From: Callipepla californica brunnescens
Lineage: Eukaryota > Chordata > Aves > Galliformes > Odontophoridae
DNA length: 64,000 nt
Assembly (NCBI GenBank): GCA_023055505.1
Contig: JALIRH010000038.1
Span: 4,596,327-4,660,326 of the forward strand
Reading direction: 5' to 3'
How positions within the stretch are numbered: the first letter of the stretch is position 1; each line of letters opens with the position of its first letter. Position numbers and translations under genes: made by a program. The notes under the pieces are model-generated. The model made no database searches. It was not told where the DNA came from and was given only the letters and a program-made list of their open reading frames with translations. Of this stretch, positions 10,801-24,659 are shown in pieces.

Positions 10801-13443
10801 GTCAGCACACTTACACTAATCAGGTGTTTAGGAGGTTACAATTAGAAATGGACAAACAAGATATGTCTTTCCTCTGTCTAGACTAGTGTCACAGAAGATT
10901 AAAGCACCACACACTTCACTCATAAGAGAAGTCCTGAAATTATTTCATGTTTTTCTGTATACAAGTAGTAGTCCAAATTAACTGGAAATTAAAAACAAAT
11001 CCTCCAGAATGATTACATTCTTGCCAAGCCCTTTATTTTGGGGGAAAACTTTCCCTGTAGTGTTATTTCGAATCCTTCCATTTTGCTTTTTTAAAAAGCA
11101 AAGCCACACTGGTGGTACAATCCTGCCTTCGCTCAAGCTTAGTTTTTGATTGTGCTAGCAAGTCTGAGGTACTAGCCTAAATCTTTCCGCTTGATAGTGT
11201 CATGTGCTAGCAGGCAAGTCATCAGAACAGCTTTAACTAAAGCTTTAGAACCATATGCTGTGAAAATAGTCGCAAAACAAGTGTGTGATTATCTAGGCTT
11301 GAGGATTGCTTTCAAATAATCACTGTGAGTAAAAAAAGTAATCCAATGTGATAGTCCGAAGTATCCTGAGATAATTTTTACTCTCTGAAAACATAAACGC
11401 TGTTTCATTTGTAACTAAATAAAACAGAGCAGTGAATTTTTCAAGAAACTTGATTATTACAAGGAACTTAAAACTGCATAAGACCTAATTTCTTTATTAT
11501 ATTGCAGATATAGTGCAAAGAGTATTGTACAAAAGATATGAGAAAGTGCAAAAAAGTCATTTCAAACTGTGTGCTTGACACTAATGACCTGCTTGGATTA
11601 ACAGTTTTCAGCATGTAAGTTCAATCAGAAAGAAAACCAAACTTGCGTGAATGGAGGCACAGAACACATCTGTTTATGGTTGATGTCCCTGAAAATAAAG
11701 ATGTACTGTTGCTTTCTTTTGTAGTATGATTGCTTCTGAATGTTTTATTAGCCAAATATTATATTTGAAAATTACAAATAAATAGTTTGTTCCTAGTATG
11801 GAAATCTTTCCCCTTTCTTTGTGCAATGGAGCAAATTATTTGCTTTGACCCAAAGCTTGATTTATTTAGCTGAGAGGCATACCTTTTTGAAGGTTTTTTA
11901 TGTTATCCTTCCCCTTCTGAATACAAAACATGCATTAAAACTGAGGTCATGTATTAATTGGTTAACCATACCAAAAGAACTATAATCAATGAATAACTTC
12001 CTGTCATTTCACTGGGATATAGTTTCATGATGCAGTGATCTGTTTTGCTATAATCCACTGCCCTGTCATTTGTAAGGCAGAGAAACAATCTGCTCAAAGT
12101 AATCTGCAAATGGTTTCCTGTGCATTAAAGAGAAGAAGGTGGCAGTAAAAAAAATTAGGTACTTCCTTGTTCCATTTTTCTGACCTTGAAATGATCACAG
12201 AATTCTAAATTTTTACACTGTGAAAGCAATAGAAGGAAATTTTATTGGGTGTAGAATGCAGCCCTAATATCTTACTACAGCAGACTTTTTTTTTTTTTTT
12301 TGAAAGCAGTATGAAATTATTCACCCCATACGCTATCTCTTCTCAAAGATTAATTTGATTACTCATCAGTTATCCTCCTCCTCCATTTAGAGTCCTTATA
12401 TTTTCCTTCAAATTCCTGACCCATCTCTCAGCTCACTATGTTAAGTAAAGCTTATCATTTATTCATGCTTATCTCAGTATAATAAAACATTAATTATAGT
12501 ATCTAGAGGGTAACACATCTTGATACGTGGCTTAAGTTTCTCCATCACATTCTTCAATGCATCATTTGTCTTTATTCACTCCAGTATGAAACTTAAAATC
12601 CTCTAATTCACATCTTCAGGAAGAATTCCAAAATGCTTTACAAATATTTGCTTAGATATGAAGAACAATGCTTTTAACTTTTGGAAATGTTTGATTAATG
12701 ACTCATAATAACAGCGTAGACTAACTGGCAACATTTTATCCTATGTAAAACAGTCATCTGAGGCTAGTGTAGGACTAGTATAGCAGCATATGAAGTAATC
12801 CTGTTATGAGCATCAAAAAGCAGTATCTAGTTTCGGCCTCTCACTAGCAAGGTTTGGCAGATTCAGACAGAAAAAAAAAATAAAAAACAAAAAAATAAAG
12901 CACATTTTGGGTTGCTGGTACTCTAATTTCAAAATTTTATTTTTTTTAATTAAAAGAGCATTATTTCTGCAATAAAATGTAAAGTGTTGAAATATGATGA
13001 CAAACTACTTATGTTTGGGAAACAATCCCACTTTGCAGATCTAGTCAATATAGTCAATGGAATCTAAAGCTCTTTTATTTACATCTTCACACAGGAAGAA
13101 AATTAGTTAGCTAAATCTCTCTCCAGGCAACACTGATGACAATGGTTAGAGCATTCAGTGTCCAACTTTCATACAGATACCTATGTTAGACATCTACAAT
13201 TTGTTATACAGCTCTGGAAATGAACCCCTCAGTTTTTATTTTTTAATGATTTTGAGAGAAAAAAATATATATATTTTGTATCAATGATTAATGAACATTC
13301 TAGTTTAACATTAGTCATGATTTTACCATACACTTCAATATATATTGTATGAGACATTGATACAAGCTTGTTCTGGAAAGGAAGAAAAAAATATATATAT
13401 TTAATTTCAGCATTACAGAATTTCTCTGAATTTTTATACAAAG

Positions 13444-13464
13444 TATATATATATATATATATAT
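13444..13464. repeat. (TA)n microsatellite
   Basis: Alternating TA over about 20 bp, followed by T-rich sequence to about 13560 that includes TTTTTTG-type units. Confidence 0.9.
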
Positions 13465-13882
13465 TTACTTTTGTAAGTGCCTCTTCTAAATTGCTCTTTG
13501 AGCAGCCAATACTTCTAATTTCCCTTGTTTTTTGTTTTTTGTTTTTGGTTTTTTTTTGGACTTTGCTGTACATTGAGGAGCCATTTATTCTATATGAAAC
13601 CCATCTGGAAGCAATGAAACTTGTGTGAGGAAGGATGTTGGAAGTGTGTTGTGTTGTTAATACTCCATTCAAAATTTTTTTCTAGATAATATGCACAAAA
13701 ACTGACATGCAGAAAATCAAAAGCTTGAATTTTGAATTTATGTTTAGAGGTTTTTAAAAGAGAATGATGCTTAAATGCAAAATTCATAAAAAGGAAATAT
13801 CATTGTATGCTATACCTACTTCAGGTATATATAGGTACTGAACGCCTTTATATATATTAAAACCCTAATGTTAAATTTTAAA

Positions 13883-13883
<1 letters not shown>

Positions 13884-13910
<27 letters not shown>
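13884..13910. repeat. (TTTTG)n simple repeat
   Basis: Five tandem TTTTG units. Confidence 0.9.
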
Positions 13911-13913
<3 letters not shown>

Positions 13914-14440
13914 TCCTGGAGTTACAATTCTTCCATGATTATAAGATCTTATTCTTATCGTGGTTAGTATTATTATTATTATTTAATGTATCTTAGATAT
14001 TTCCTTTTATTGTTAACTGTACTGATTTAAAAAATGATAGCTTATTTATTTGCCTTATTATGAGACGATTTTCAAATTTTATTTTTTCTGAAAAATGTTC
14101 ATTTCTTTTTACATTATATGCATTTTAATGACATCATAAAACTTTTGGTATCCTAGTATAATGAATTATATATCAAGCAAAATGTGATGGTTGCATGCCA
14201 CAGAAGTATTTCTTCATTAATTTTTTGCATATAATTAACAAATTCAGTTTTATTCATAATGAGGTGTACAATTAATTTTGCTGTCATAGCTACAAAATGT
14301 GTACGTGTGTTTGGGATTATTTCAAGGTTTTGCAAGTATGCCTTGATGAGTAAAATCCTTGTAATGTGAGAACATACCCATGAAGCAGACTGAAGTATCT
14401 ACGGAATGTAGATACAGTGTGCAAGTAGGAGTGAAATTCT

Positions 14441-14460
14441 AAAAAAAAAAAAAAAAAAAA
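14441..14460. repeat. Poly(A) run of 20
   Basis: Twenty A residues followed by CAAAACAACAAAAAG. No CR1, tRNA-derived SINE or processed gene copy was seen upstream. Confidence 0.85.
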
Positions 14461-17154
14461 CAAAACAACAAAAAGACAGAAAACATCACAGAGCCATAAA
14501 GTAACATGAAACCCAGAGCAATTTCGACATTAATTAGAATAGAGACTTGGACCAAATCAGGGCTTAGAAAATAATATACTGTAAGAAGCTCATTAATAGT
14601 ACTGGAAGTTTTTCATTTTTTGCATGTAAAGATTGCTTACTTTCAGACTTGGCCAAAACAATGACAGAGAAAATATTATATGTCATTGTTCCTTATTAAC
14701 TCCAACGTAATAGGATCTGCAGAAAACCATGGTACTTGCTATCTTCATTTCTTCACTCCTTTTTCATACGTTCAAGGGAAAAAAAGATGAATAACACTGG
14801 TTTAAATCTGTATATGCAGACCAAGATCCATAGTCCATTGGGATATTTGGAGAAGGGTCTTACTGTCTCCTTATGCCTAGTACATTTATGTACTCCAAGC
14901 AAAAAAATATTTTAGTTCACAGATCAGAGCATTAGATCTCTCATATGTTGATGTGCCCTGATGCAAATTTTTCTCTTGAACATCAGTAGAGTAATTCTCA
15001 GATTTACACCAGCATCAAGCTTTTACTAGAGCTGATGCTGGTCCTCTATAGAATAGAGATCAAATTTGACTACATTTTTTTCTTTCCTTTCATGTTAGCA
15101 TCTGGAATTTTCTAAACAGAGACAATGTAATTATTCCATATTTAAATCAAAAGAATCGGAAGAATTTTATCCAATATTTTGTATGTTGCTTAACTACTTT
15201 CTTATTAATACTAGTGTTTCATAGAAAGAACAAATTTACTTCTGACCTTGATTATGATATAGCTTCCCTCCATCCTTTTCAGCAGAGTATATGTTTCTTT
15301 TAATAAAACGACAGTTATTAAACCATAATTTACTGAAAAGAAAGTGAGAGCATTAGAAAGACATTTACTATAGCTTTGCTTCAAAATCATCAGAACATTT
15401 GTCAATAAGGGAATCTATAGCTGACCTTTCACCAGTCCTCTTCTACCTTGAAATTCTAAGGCTTTTATGCTATGTTATGATACCCTGGGAGGATTTATGA
15501 TCAGAGAATTTCTTTTAACTTTTCAGTCTTTCATCTTGAGCTGGCATTAGTCACTCATCACATATCAATGTTAGGAACTATATCTGCATTTATTCTACAA
15601 CTAATACGAATTCATATATTTATCTTTATAAGTATCAGCTGTGCTACATTCTCATTACTCAGACTTGCTTATTTGTTAGTATAATATTCCCATCTGTACC
15701 AAAAATACTCTCTGAATAAACACTGGAAAGAGGACATCTTAAATACTTGACAGCAGTTTTATTCGAGAAAGGCTATATATAGATGGGATCTCATTTCTTT
15801 ACCTTTATATGTGCACCTGTGACTCATAGCTTCAGTGGGAGATAGACCTCTGATATTATTAGCGAACATAATTTGTTCCCTAATGTGTAGGGACTTTTTT
15901 TTGTTTGTTACTTTTCAATGGAAAATGGGAACTACACAACTTTTCTCTGAAGTTCTGTTTATGGGCCGTGTAGCAAAGCTTTGCTTAAACTCTAAAATGT
16001 TTGGACACTATGATGATGGACAGAAAAACTTCACTACAGTTAGGTGCAGGCAAATAATTTTTATTAATGGCAGGGACTACTCTGGTGATATGGCTAAGAA
16101 TAGCAATCATATATTTCCTATTTCATTGACCAAAGAGAGAAAAGCAAAGGGGACAACACGAATACTTATTTAGTTATATGTTTCCCTGCTAGGCACTCTC
16201 TTCTGTCCTTCAGAGTATATCCTTCTCCATAAGTATAACTGATCTGACATACCTTTTATACATTATCACTCCTAACTCTTTCCACTGTGAGAGAGAGATC
16301 ATTCTTCATATCTAAAGAATCATATGAAGTTAGGTGGTTTGAAGATAGAGCTATGGAGAAGATTTCCAAAGAGAAAAAATTAACAATGCCACCCAGCTTC
16401 GTTGGCTAGGTCTAATTTAGCAAGTAATTACTTTCTAATGGTACAATAGTGAATAAACTGAAACTGTCCTTAAATCTACACTCTGTGTGTTCTTGGGCTA
16501 TACTTCAGGATAGATTAGTTCTGTCTCAGAGACTGAATATTCCCATTTAAATGAGACATAAAGCTATAAAAAGTAAAGGAATTCTCACCACGCTAGAAAG
16601 TGTCACACTGGACATTTTTCTACGATCAGTAAATGATAGTAGCATATCACAGCCTGCTCCAGCATGGTTCACATAAAATTTCACAAATGGAAATGAACCT
16701 AGTTTCTGTTCTTGTTTCTGTTCCTGCCTGATTCTATTCCTGCTCGTATCTAATTAACACAGCAGTATTAAGTTGTCTTGGGGATGTGGAATGACTAGCA
16801 ATGAATGTAATACTCTTTTCACAAGGGCAGTATAGGCTTTCCTACAAGTTGAAATTCTTGTGAACTATTTCTACTTCACTACTTCATGTCTTCATGTTTC
16901 AGAAAACCGTATTTATGCTAAAGGCAGTGGCTATCTCTTGTCCCATCTCATGAAACCTCACAATACTGAACTCAGTGACCTCACCTCATCAGTTAGGTGT
17001 CACCAAATCCACTGTGCACAAAACATAAATCAGTAGCTCATAGGCCATTCTCCAAAACCTCTTGTTTGAATAGAGTAGGTAACAGCTGTAAAAAATGTCT
17101 AGGCTTTGGTATCTGCAGATTCTTAAACCATGTCTGGAAAGAATTCCTTTATTT
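14461..17154. other. Unique AT-rich DNA
   Basis: No gene or mobile element was recognised. It contains one 10-bp inverted repeat (15008-15042). The open frame at 15835-16173 has no recognisable domain and no conserved-looking features. Confidence 0.55.
15008..15042. repeat. Inverted repeat, 10-bp arms, 15-nt loop
   Basis: Left arm ACCAGCATCA at 15008-15017 and exact reverse complement TGATGCTGGT at 15033-15042. The stem does not extend outward, so it is much shorter than a typical pre-miRNA. Confidence 0.85.
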
Positions 17155-17155
17155 A

Positions 17156-17865
17156 TTCCATGACCAACACAAGCCAGGGGATAAAAGGGTTGAGTATAGC
17201 CCTCCTGAAAAACACCTGAGGGTACTGACAGATGGGAAACTGGACATGAACCAGCAGTGTGCCCTCACAGCCCAGAAAACCAACCATATCCTGGGCTGCA
17301 TCAAAAGAAGAATGGCCATCAGGGAGAGGGAGGTGATCCTGCCTCTCTACGCTGCATTGCCGAGGCCTCACCTGGAGTACTGCAACCAGATGTAGAGTCC
17401 TCAATACAGTAGAGACGTGGACCTGTTGGAGCACATCCAGAGGGGGCCACAAAAATGATCCATGGAATGGAACAGAATGAGAGAGCTGTGGCTTTTAAGC
17501 CTCCAGAAGAGAGGGCTCCAAGGTGGCCTGATAGTGGCCTTTCAATAACTAAAGGTGAGCTACAGAAAAGAAAGGGACAGACTCTTCAGCAGAGTCTGTG
17601 GTGATAGAACAAGGGGAAATGATTTCAAGCTTAAAGAAGGTAGATTTAGACTGGATGTAAGGAAAAACAGTGAGGATGGTGAGGCACTGGAACAGGTTGC
17701 TCAGAGCTGTGGTGGATACCCCATCTTTGAAGACTTTCAAGGTGAGGCTGGATCAGGCCCCGGGTGACCTGATCTCGCTACTGATGTCCCTGTTCACTAT
17801 AGGGGAGTTGGACTTGATGACCCTTAAAGATTACTTGGGCACTCCTTTCTCTGGATAATCTACTG
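17156..17865 (+). mobile_element. CR1 LINE fragment lacking the terminal octamers
   Basis: Plus-strand CR1 ORF2 C-terminal region. The frame to 17395 carries YSPPEKHLRVLTDGKLDM, then QQCALTAQK, HILGCIKR and PRPHLEYC. After a stop at 17393, further pieces follow in other frames: RVCGDRTRGNDFKLKEGRFRLDVRK near 17580-17670 and HWNRLLRAVV near 17683. The CR1 3' UTR is partly present (GGACTTGATGACCC), but no ATTCTRTG octamer is seen, so the end is eroded. It belongs to the ALTAQK/LGCIKR type, like the copy at 344-1125. Confidence 0.92.
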
Positions 17866-20644
17866 AAGTTTGGATTGTCTAGTGTCAGAACAGACTTTTA
17901 TCAACAATGGAAAATAAAGGGAGGAAGAGAGCAGTTGTCCAACAAGCATTAACTGTCTAAGTGTTCTGAATATTGAGTAAACAAAACCTCTCCTTTTCTT
18001 GTCCTTGTAGTTTGTAGGGAGATATTTACAAAGACATATGACAGAAAACTGTTCTATGTTCTATGTGTGGCTTTGTTACTATATCATCAGCTGATAACAT
18101 ATTGCTTTTGAAAAAGGGAAGAAACCACATGCATCAGTCTTTTGATAAGCCTGAGGTGGCCGTGTTTCTAGTCACTGAGACTGAATTAAGCTTGCATGGG
18201 TACAGACTGGGCAGACATTTTCTGACATACCTAAATGCCAGACAGAAGATTTCCTCACAGCTCAGAGCCCCAGGTCAGCTTTTAAAGACAAAACAGCCTT
18301 TATGATCCAGTGCTATGTGTCATCTCTCTGCATCTCTGAGACCAGAGCTGTCATTCCTCCCTCCCTCTGTGCATGTAATAATGACAGGTACAGAAGAATA
18401 TCAGACTTTTTTTTCAGGTTGGAAACTAGAGTGCTGACACAGGGAGTTCCTGATATAATCTGTGGTGGGGAGCAAGCCAAAAAGCTATTGGTAGACATGC
18501 TTTTGTTCCTTTGTGAGAAATTGGAACCAAAAAGAAGTGCCAGATAGGATCTTAAAATATTATTATATGGTGTTCTCAGAATCTCAGTACAAAACCATAC
18601 CTGGTGTTTTCTTCTAACCTGAAGATCAGTTCGAGAGTTCTATGATATCTTCTCCATTCCACCCAAACTCTGGTTTTTGTCCTGAGTCTTCACAGTTTTT
18701 ATCTTCTATTATTAACTGCAGCATTGTTTGTCTACTGTCTCAGTACCCATTCGCAGTTAGATAATCCCACAAATTAACCAGATGACACATAAACTTTTAA
18801 CCCCCTCATAACACTGCCATTTCATTAGGAATTAATGCTGTCATTTCCTTGGGAAATAGCTAAAAGCTTTCTGAATATTCAGAAATAGCTACTTCCTTTG
18901 AAAAATAAAAAATAAAAAATAAAAACAAAGCCAGCGATGACTAAGAAAGAGGAAGAAGGGCAAAAACTGTGAGAGTTTCAAGAGCCATGGGTGGAAATAG
19001 AAGAGAAAAAATGATTTTGAGCAAGAGGGAATGTTCATATAAGAAGATGCAGAGATGAGGGGTAGCAAAATGTAACAATGTGAAAGTACACATACACAGA
19101 TTCCAGTGGGACTTATGTGTTGTAGGAGCTCACAGCAGTGAGTTCAGATCATTATGGGATGCTTTTCATAAGCAACTAAAATGAAAATTCTAGTTTACCT
19201 TCTTCCAGAAGGAACAGCTTACATTCATTATATCCACTCTGTGTGAATCAGACCAACATTTTTGGTTTTTTTTTTTTTGTGAGGTATGTCTATGGAATTC
19301 ATTTCAAAATTGTTCCTTGGTTCTGAAATAAAATGTTTATGTTTTGTTTGCATAGAAATCAGAAATTTGTGAAGCACCATTTTCAATGTTTATAGTTTAG
19401 AAGGAAATACACAGATAACTGCAAGTACGTACAAACAGGAGGAATAGAAAAGTTGGTTTTCCTCTTTACTGAAAATATATCTGATTCCTAAAAGTGGTTT
19501 TGAAGAACTTCACTGATGCTTCTGCTGAGGGGATGACGTGGCATTGAAAGGAATATTATTATATCCAAAATTCTTAGAAACATTGCCCTTTTTAGGGTCT
19601 TTAGATTAAAAGAACATATACTTTTAGTACATTTTTGTCACAAATATCCCCTTTTTAAAATTTTAATTTCTGTAATGTTATTCTTATTTTAATCTAAAAA
19701 GTATAAAAGGTCTGTCTCTAGAGCAATCTATATATGGCCCCAAATATAGCAAACATGCAGAGGCATCCTCTCAAAGAATACATCCAGCAGTACAATGGTT
19801 TCATTACTGCTCTGTGCTCAAATACAAGATGTTTCTCTTGCTGCTCTCAGGCAGATAAAACAAAACAAAACAAGTCTTTGAGGAGTAAAAGCATACTTAA
19901 AAGGAAAGTATACCCATTTGTCTCAGCACAGAACACTGAGATGGCACAGGGTAAAAAACAATAACAAATACATAATCTGAAGAAATGTAAATAAAATTAT
20001 AATACCATTCAGATGTTTCTCCTGAGATAATCCTTTCCATTTTTGAAAGAAATAATACCTTGCAAAAATCTATCACAAATGATTCATGAACTGATAGGGG
20101 GTACATCCAGGAGTTTAATACTCACTATGAATCATTTAATTAAGAGCTGCTACTTCTACGTTATTTTAAAAAATTAGTCTTTGCTCTATTTCATTTCATT
20201 AAATTTGGGCAATCAAGAAACAATTCCCACATACCATTGCTATGGTTAGCATAAATGCCTTTCACCTATGTATTTGCCCTATTTCTGTCTCTAAAATATG
20301 CTTCAGAAATGGAGATGTGAGCATTACTTTTCCATTTTTCTCTTTCTTTGCTCTTTTCCAGGTAAAGAAACAACTACATTCCAAGTAGTGCATAAAAGGT
20401 GATTCATGAGATAACTGGCCTCCATCTTTGCGTTTCTCTGTATATTAAGAAGATAATGGAATACGAGATAGACTTTAAATTGGTAAATCTACCTCTGTTA
20501 TTTTGTCTGTAAAATTATTCAGATAAACTGGCATAAGACTCAGTTATTTGGGATCGCTAACAAAAATTTCTTTGCAAGAAATGTAGAATGTGAATTGCTA
20601 TGTGCCTCTTATCTTCATTACGGCATTTTACCTTTTCCCTTAAC
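17866..20644. other. Unique DNA
   Basis: No gene or mobile element was recognised. Open frames at 18063-18305 and 18302-18547 overlap and have no family similarity I can name. A short (AAAAT)n run lies at about 18900-18925. Confidence 0.55.
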
Positions 20645-20667
20645 TTTTTTTTTTTTTTTTTTTTTTT
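20645..20667. repeat. Poly(T) run ending in CAG
   Basis: Twenty-three T residues, then CAG (20668-20670). It is shaped like a splice acceptor but is also an ordinary homopolymer. Confidence 0.85.
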
Positions 20668-20670
20668 CAG

Positions 20671-21878
20671 TTTTCAGATCACAAATAACTTCAGAGAGAT
20701 CTAGCGTGATCATTAAGGATTGTATTCAGCAAATGTCAGACTTACATAGCTTTATCTGTAGAAACTCTCCAGGCTTCCACAGCATGACTGCTTTAAAGCT
20801 GAAAAGTCTCAATGCACTATCCCAGTGAAATTCAGGCACCATCATCCCTTTCGACTAAATTGAAACGCAGTGGAGCTCTTGAAATGCTACATTTAATTCA
20901 GGAAAACTCTGTTCCCAGGAATGAATCATAGGGCCACTAAAAGATGTCCCATCCTTTTTTTTTCTTTTTTTCTTTTTTTTCTTTTTTTTTTCTTGTTAAT
21001 ACGATTCAGCTTTACATAGTCTCAATGCATCCTTGCTCTTCTGACTATCACATAACAAGATGTACCCAATTTATTCTGAACTGGCACTGAAGCAGTTTGA
21101 AATATCTCCATTTTTATTTCTTTTTTAATGAAATCAGAATTATCTTTAGCCTTCTAAATTGAAATACATTATTAATAATAATGTAGAGAAATTAATGATG
21201 AGACATTCTCAGTCTTTGCAATAGAGCATGGGGTAAAAGAGGATCTTGCATGAAATTATTGGATTGTTCTGGAACCTCATAATGAAATCTGCCCTCATCA
21301 CAAATTGTCATCTTTCTGAAACCAGCCCCTGGTTTCTCACCAATTACGTTCAGCTTTGCTTTATTACAGAAGAGACAAGTGAGCAACTACACTACAGTGT
21401 TGCTTGTGTTTCTCTGTTTCTTGAACTCCAGTGTTTCTTATTTTTCTTCTACTCCACTTTTCACCCTGTGCAAGTCAAAGACTTCACTTATGGGAAGGCA
21501 GGAGAAGGATAGAGGCAGCAAAGGGAATGGAATGAGCTAATCCTCACCAGCTGATTCATGAAGGAGGCTATTTTACATTGCTTAATTTTACAGAAGGAGT
21601 TTTTATGGACTCCTTAGAGCAAGAAAAAGAGAAGCAGCAAAGTGTAAGTTCAGATTTCTCCCTGTGAATTTCAGCGTCTAAGAGTAAATATCAAGAACAC
21701 AAGTTATTTCCTTTTACTAACTTTTCATAATAAAGAGTCCCATAATAACTGGGCCTGTAACATGAAAATAGTTGGAGGCTCACTCAAGCTTTCTTTATGA
21801 TTAGACAGAATATTCACTGAGCATTCAAAGACTTGATTCTTCATCCCTTCAAGCCAAAAATAGCCAAGACAAAACTTC
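20671..21878. other. Unique DNA with pyrimidine tract
   Basis: Contains a T-rich tract with regularly spaced C residues at 20955-20993. No gene or mobile element was recognised. The last five bases (ACTTC) are the target duplication of the next LTR. Confidence 0.55.
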
Positions 21879-22634
21879 TGTCTTGCTCCAATTTATAGAA
21901 GGGAGAGGAGGTTCTTTGATATATGTATACTCTGTGTGAGATTAAGAAACAACGGTTCAAATGTTGGTCTGATAAGTTTATTCCAAATCTTATTCAGGGA
22001 GATGGGGAAGGGGAGGACAGATACTATTACCAATTAGGATGATGGGGAAGGGAAGATAGGCAATAGAAAAGATAAGAATAAAGCAAGAATTGCATTAAGC
22101 AGGGATAGTTAACATCTCGATCCAGCAGTGGTCCCGTTGCACGCCATTTTGATGGTCCAAGGTAGAAGAGCAGGGGGGAAGAGCAGCAGCAGCAATGCTT
22201 GGGCAGCAAGCAGTTACCAGGAAGAAGCAGCAGGTCCAGAAGAAATCAGCAGGTTTCAGGTAGCAGGCCCAGGAGGGAGTTGATCAACACGTAGTGATCA
22301 GCTCATGAGGGTTCTGATGACAGAACACCTATCTTCATTGCTGTTGATCCCTCTTTTATTTTCCATTTTTCCTGCCTACTTGTCATCGTTGGGTGGTTGA
22401 GTGTCATGTGAATACCTCCTGAGGTGGCTATCTCCCCCAAGATGAGTCCACACAAAAGACTATTCTCCAGCCATTGAGTTGCAGTTTATCTTCCTTTTTG
22501 CCCCAGGGCATGTCCATCTGTGTCCCTCAGACAAAAGATTTCACAACCCTTGCCAAGAACTTGCTTGGACTTGTTTTAGACTTGTTCATCAGCAAGCTTT
22601 GAGGCAATGATATAAAAAATAATAATCTCTTACA
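21879..22634 (-). mobile_element. Family B solo LTR with perfect 5-bp target duplication
   Basis: A 756-bp LTR homologous along its length to 4162-4962, with the same start region (GCTCCAAT..ATA.A.GGGAGA.GAGGTTCTT) and the same right end (TTTGAGGCAATG.TATAA...CTCTTACA). It is flanked by ACTTC at 21874-21878 and 22635-22639. In minus orientation it has a TATA-like AATAAAAGAG (22351-22360) and an AATAAA signal (21977-21982). It is about 45 bp shorter than the first copy. There is no internal retroviral region, so it is a solo LTR. Confidence 0.87.
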
Positions 22635-23588
22635 ACTTCAAACAACCATGTTTGTGATTTGTCTGTACCATCTCAGAAGCTTTTGCTTTTGCTGTAAAGT
22701 AAAGGAAGAAATGGGTTATGTTATTTGCAAACTCAGTCTCAGATATATATATATATATTTTTTTTTTTCCCTGTTCTGGAGAAACATATATAGTGAACCA
22801 CAAAGTTACAGAAAACATTTACTGTGCCAAGCTACTCATTAATTCCTTACTTGCATAGTAGCCCTAATTCACCCTTTCTCTCAAATCCTGAAACTAGAGC
22901 ACCAATTTGAGAAACAATTGGAAGATTTCTATCTCCATGTTCCTTTGCACAGACATGGAGATGAAAGTTCTGTTTCCGGCTACCTAATGACATACTGCTG
23001 CATTTTTCCTGTCAGATATAAAACCTGAATTTCAATCACTATAATTTAGTTCTAAATTCACTAGTAAGGAGCTATGATTGGTGGAATAAAAAATCTGGAG
23101 TGATTTCTGATCTATACAAACAGTGTAACGACAGTTAAATAAGCAATAATGAACCATTTTGTACTCCCATCAATTTCATGTAACGTTTGTTAGATTAGTA
23201 GCACACCCTCTCTGCTGGAAGTCGTTAAAGACAAAAACCCGATCATATCTTCAGCACTCATTTCTGTGATAGTACTACACCAGTTCCACTAGTGAAAAAT
23301 CATGTTAGAGGGTAAGATTCTTTCAAGCATCAGAATACATTTCTGATTGGAAAGACCTTAACAGTTTTACAGAAGCAGTGACAAAATATTTATTTCTGTC
23401 TTGAGCAAATCTCAAATTCTTGTAAGCTCTTTTTGTAACAAGAAACCTTCTGTAGTTGTACAGATGTTTCAGAAAATAGAAACTGAAATTTAAGTAACCA
23501 ATCAGACCTAGTACAAAAACCAAAAACCAAAAACCTTGTTCTATAAGGACTCTGACATCTGGAACTTCCAAATTAATATCTTTAATGC

Positions 23589-23614
23589 TTTTTTTTTTTT
23601 TTTTTTTTTTTTTT
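23589..23614. repeat. Poly(T) run of 26
   Basis: Twenty-six T residues. No retroposon body adjoins it on either side. Confidence 0.88.
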
Positions 23615-24478
23615 GAGAACTAGATGAAAGCCACAGGCATTACGTAATTGCCTAAACATTATGCCTCTCTGAATTAAAGTACATGCTGTCTCAGTTTCAC
23701 AAAGAAGATCCCGGTTAAAGAACTGCAATTATCAATACAGACTTAAAATGCTGAATGAAAAGTTATCTACCATTTTTTTGGTCTGAATTACAGTCAAGCT
23801 ACCTAAAAACTATTCATGTTGATCTATGATAAAATTCATAAATACATGTTTGATAAGGAAGATTCTGAAAGGAATAAGGACACATATGGAGACTTGTCCT
23901 TCATATTTTACAAAAGACTGATCAGTCATTCTGCTACAGAGCAGGTTAGATTCTGTAAAAACAGTTTTCCTGTATATAATTGTCTCCATGTATTGTATGG
24001 GAAACCTGTACATTTAACTTGAGGCTATGAATTCCACTGATTAGCAGTATGTCTAAAAGTTAGGTTTTCTGCTATAGTCATCATTGTGACACTTTAGTCT
24101 CCTTAGGGATCAAACATCTCAAAAACTTATGATTAAATTGGTAAATGGAAAAATAGATGCTGACTCCTCCAGAAATTGAGAATTACTGTTGAATTTCAGC
24201 AGCTACATGACTGTGGAAGGCCTAAACCAATAATCATGAGCAGGTCAAATGTGAACCCTCAACCTTTCCAGATCCATTAGCTTTCAGGTCATTTCCTGAC
24301 ATGTACACTAAAAACTGACACTCCATTTTTACTGCCTTCACCTCCTACTCTTCTCTACTAAGAAAAAAAAAAAAAAGCAGCTGAGGTAGTTGTTGAATAT
24401 ACTGTCATTTGGTGGGCTAAGTGGACCCAAAATAGTAAAGGGCATTAACTCATTCTGTCTCTGTGTGAAATAATAATA

Positions 24479-24483
<5 letters not shown>

Positions 24484-24509
<26 letters not shown>
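24484..24509. repeat. (TA)n microsatellite
   Basis: Thirteen TA units. Confidence 0.92.
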
Positions 24510-24659
24510 TTAAAAATTGAGTAGATTTTGACAAATACCATCTCTATAAGAAGCAGAATGTTCCTTCCAGATAATAGACTCTAGTTTTTCATATTTTGTA
24601 TGATATTTTTCTTTTACCAAAAGTTCCTCTAAGAAAGTAGAATATGAGCATTTATTGTT

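Larger units (their letters stand above)
5659..14440. other. Long unique AT-rich stretch
   Basis: About 8.8 kb without any gene or mobile element I could recognise. It holds scattered homopolymers (T runs near 7061, 7785 and 12287; A runs near 7823 and 9001), a short G run at about 7117-7125, and TA and T-rich microsatellites around 13444-13560 and 13884-13910. Short open frames (for example 7132-7335, 8441-8638 and 9574-9807) show no domain, repeat or codon pattern supporting a gene. Confidence 0.55.
22635..24659. other. Unique AT-rich DNA with microsatellites
   Basis: No gene was recognised. It holds a TA/T run at 22743-22770, a T26 run at 23589-23614, an A run at about 24362-24375 and a (TA)13 array at 24484-24509. 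Confidence 0.6.

Noticed and set aside
13229..13672. 147-codon minus-strand open frame
   Set aside because: It contains microsatellite-coded YIYIYIY and lysine-rich runs from TA and T-rich DNA, with no domain.
15008..15042. Possible pre-miRNA hairpin
   Set aside because: The stem is only 10 bp and does not extend outward.
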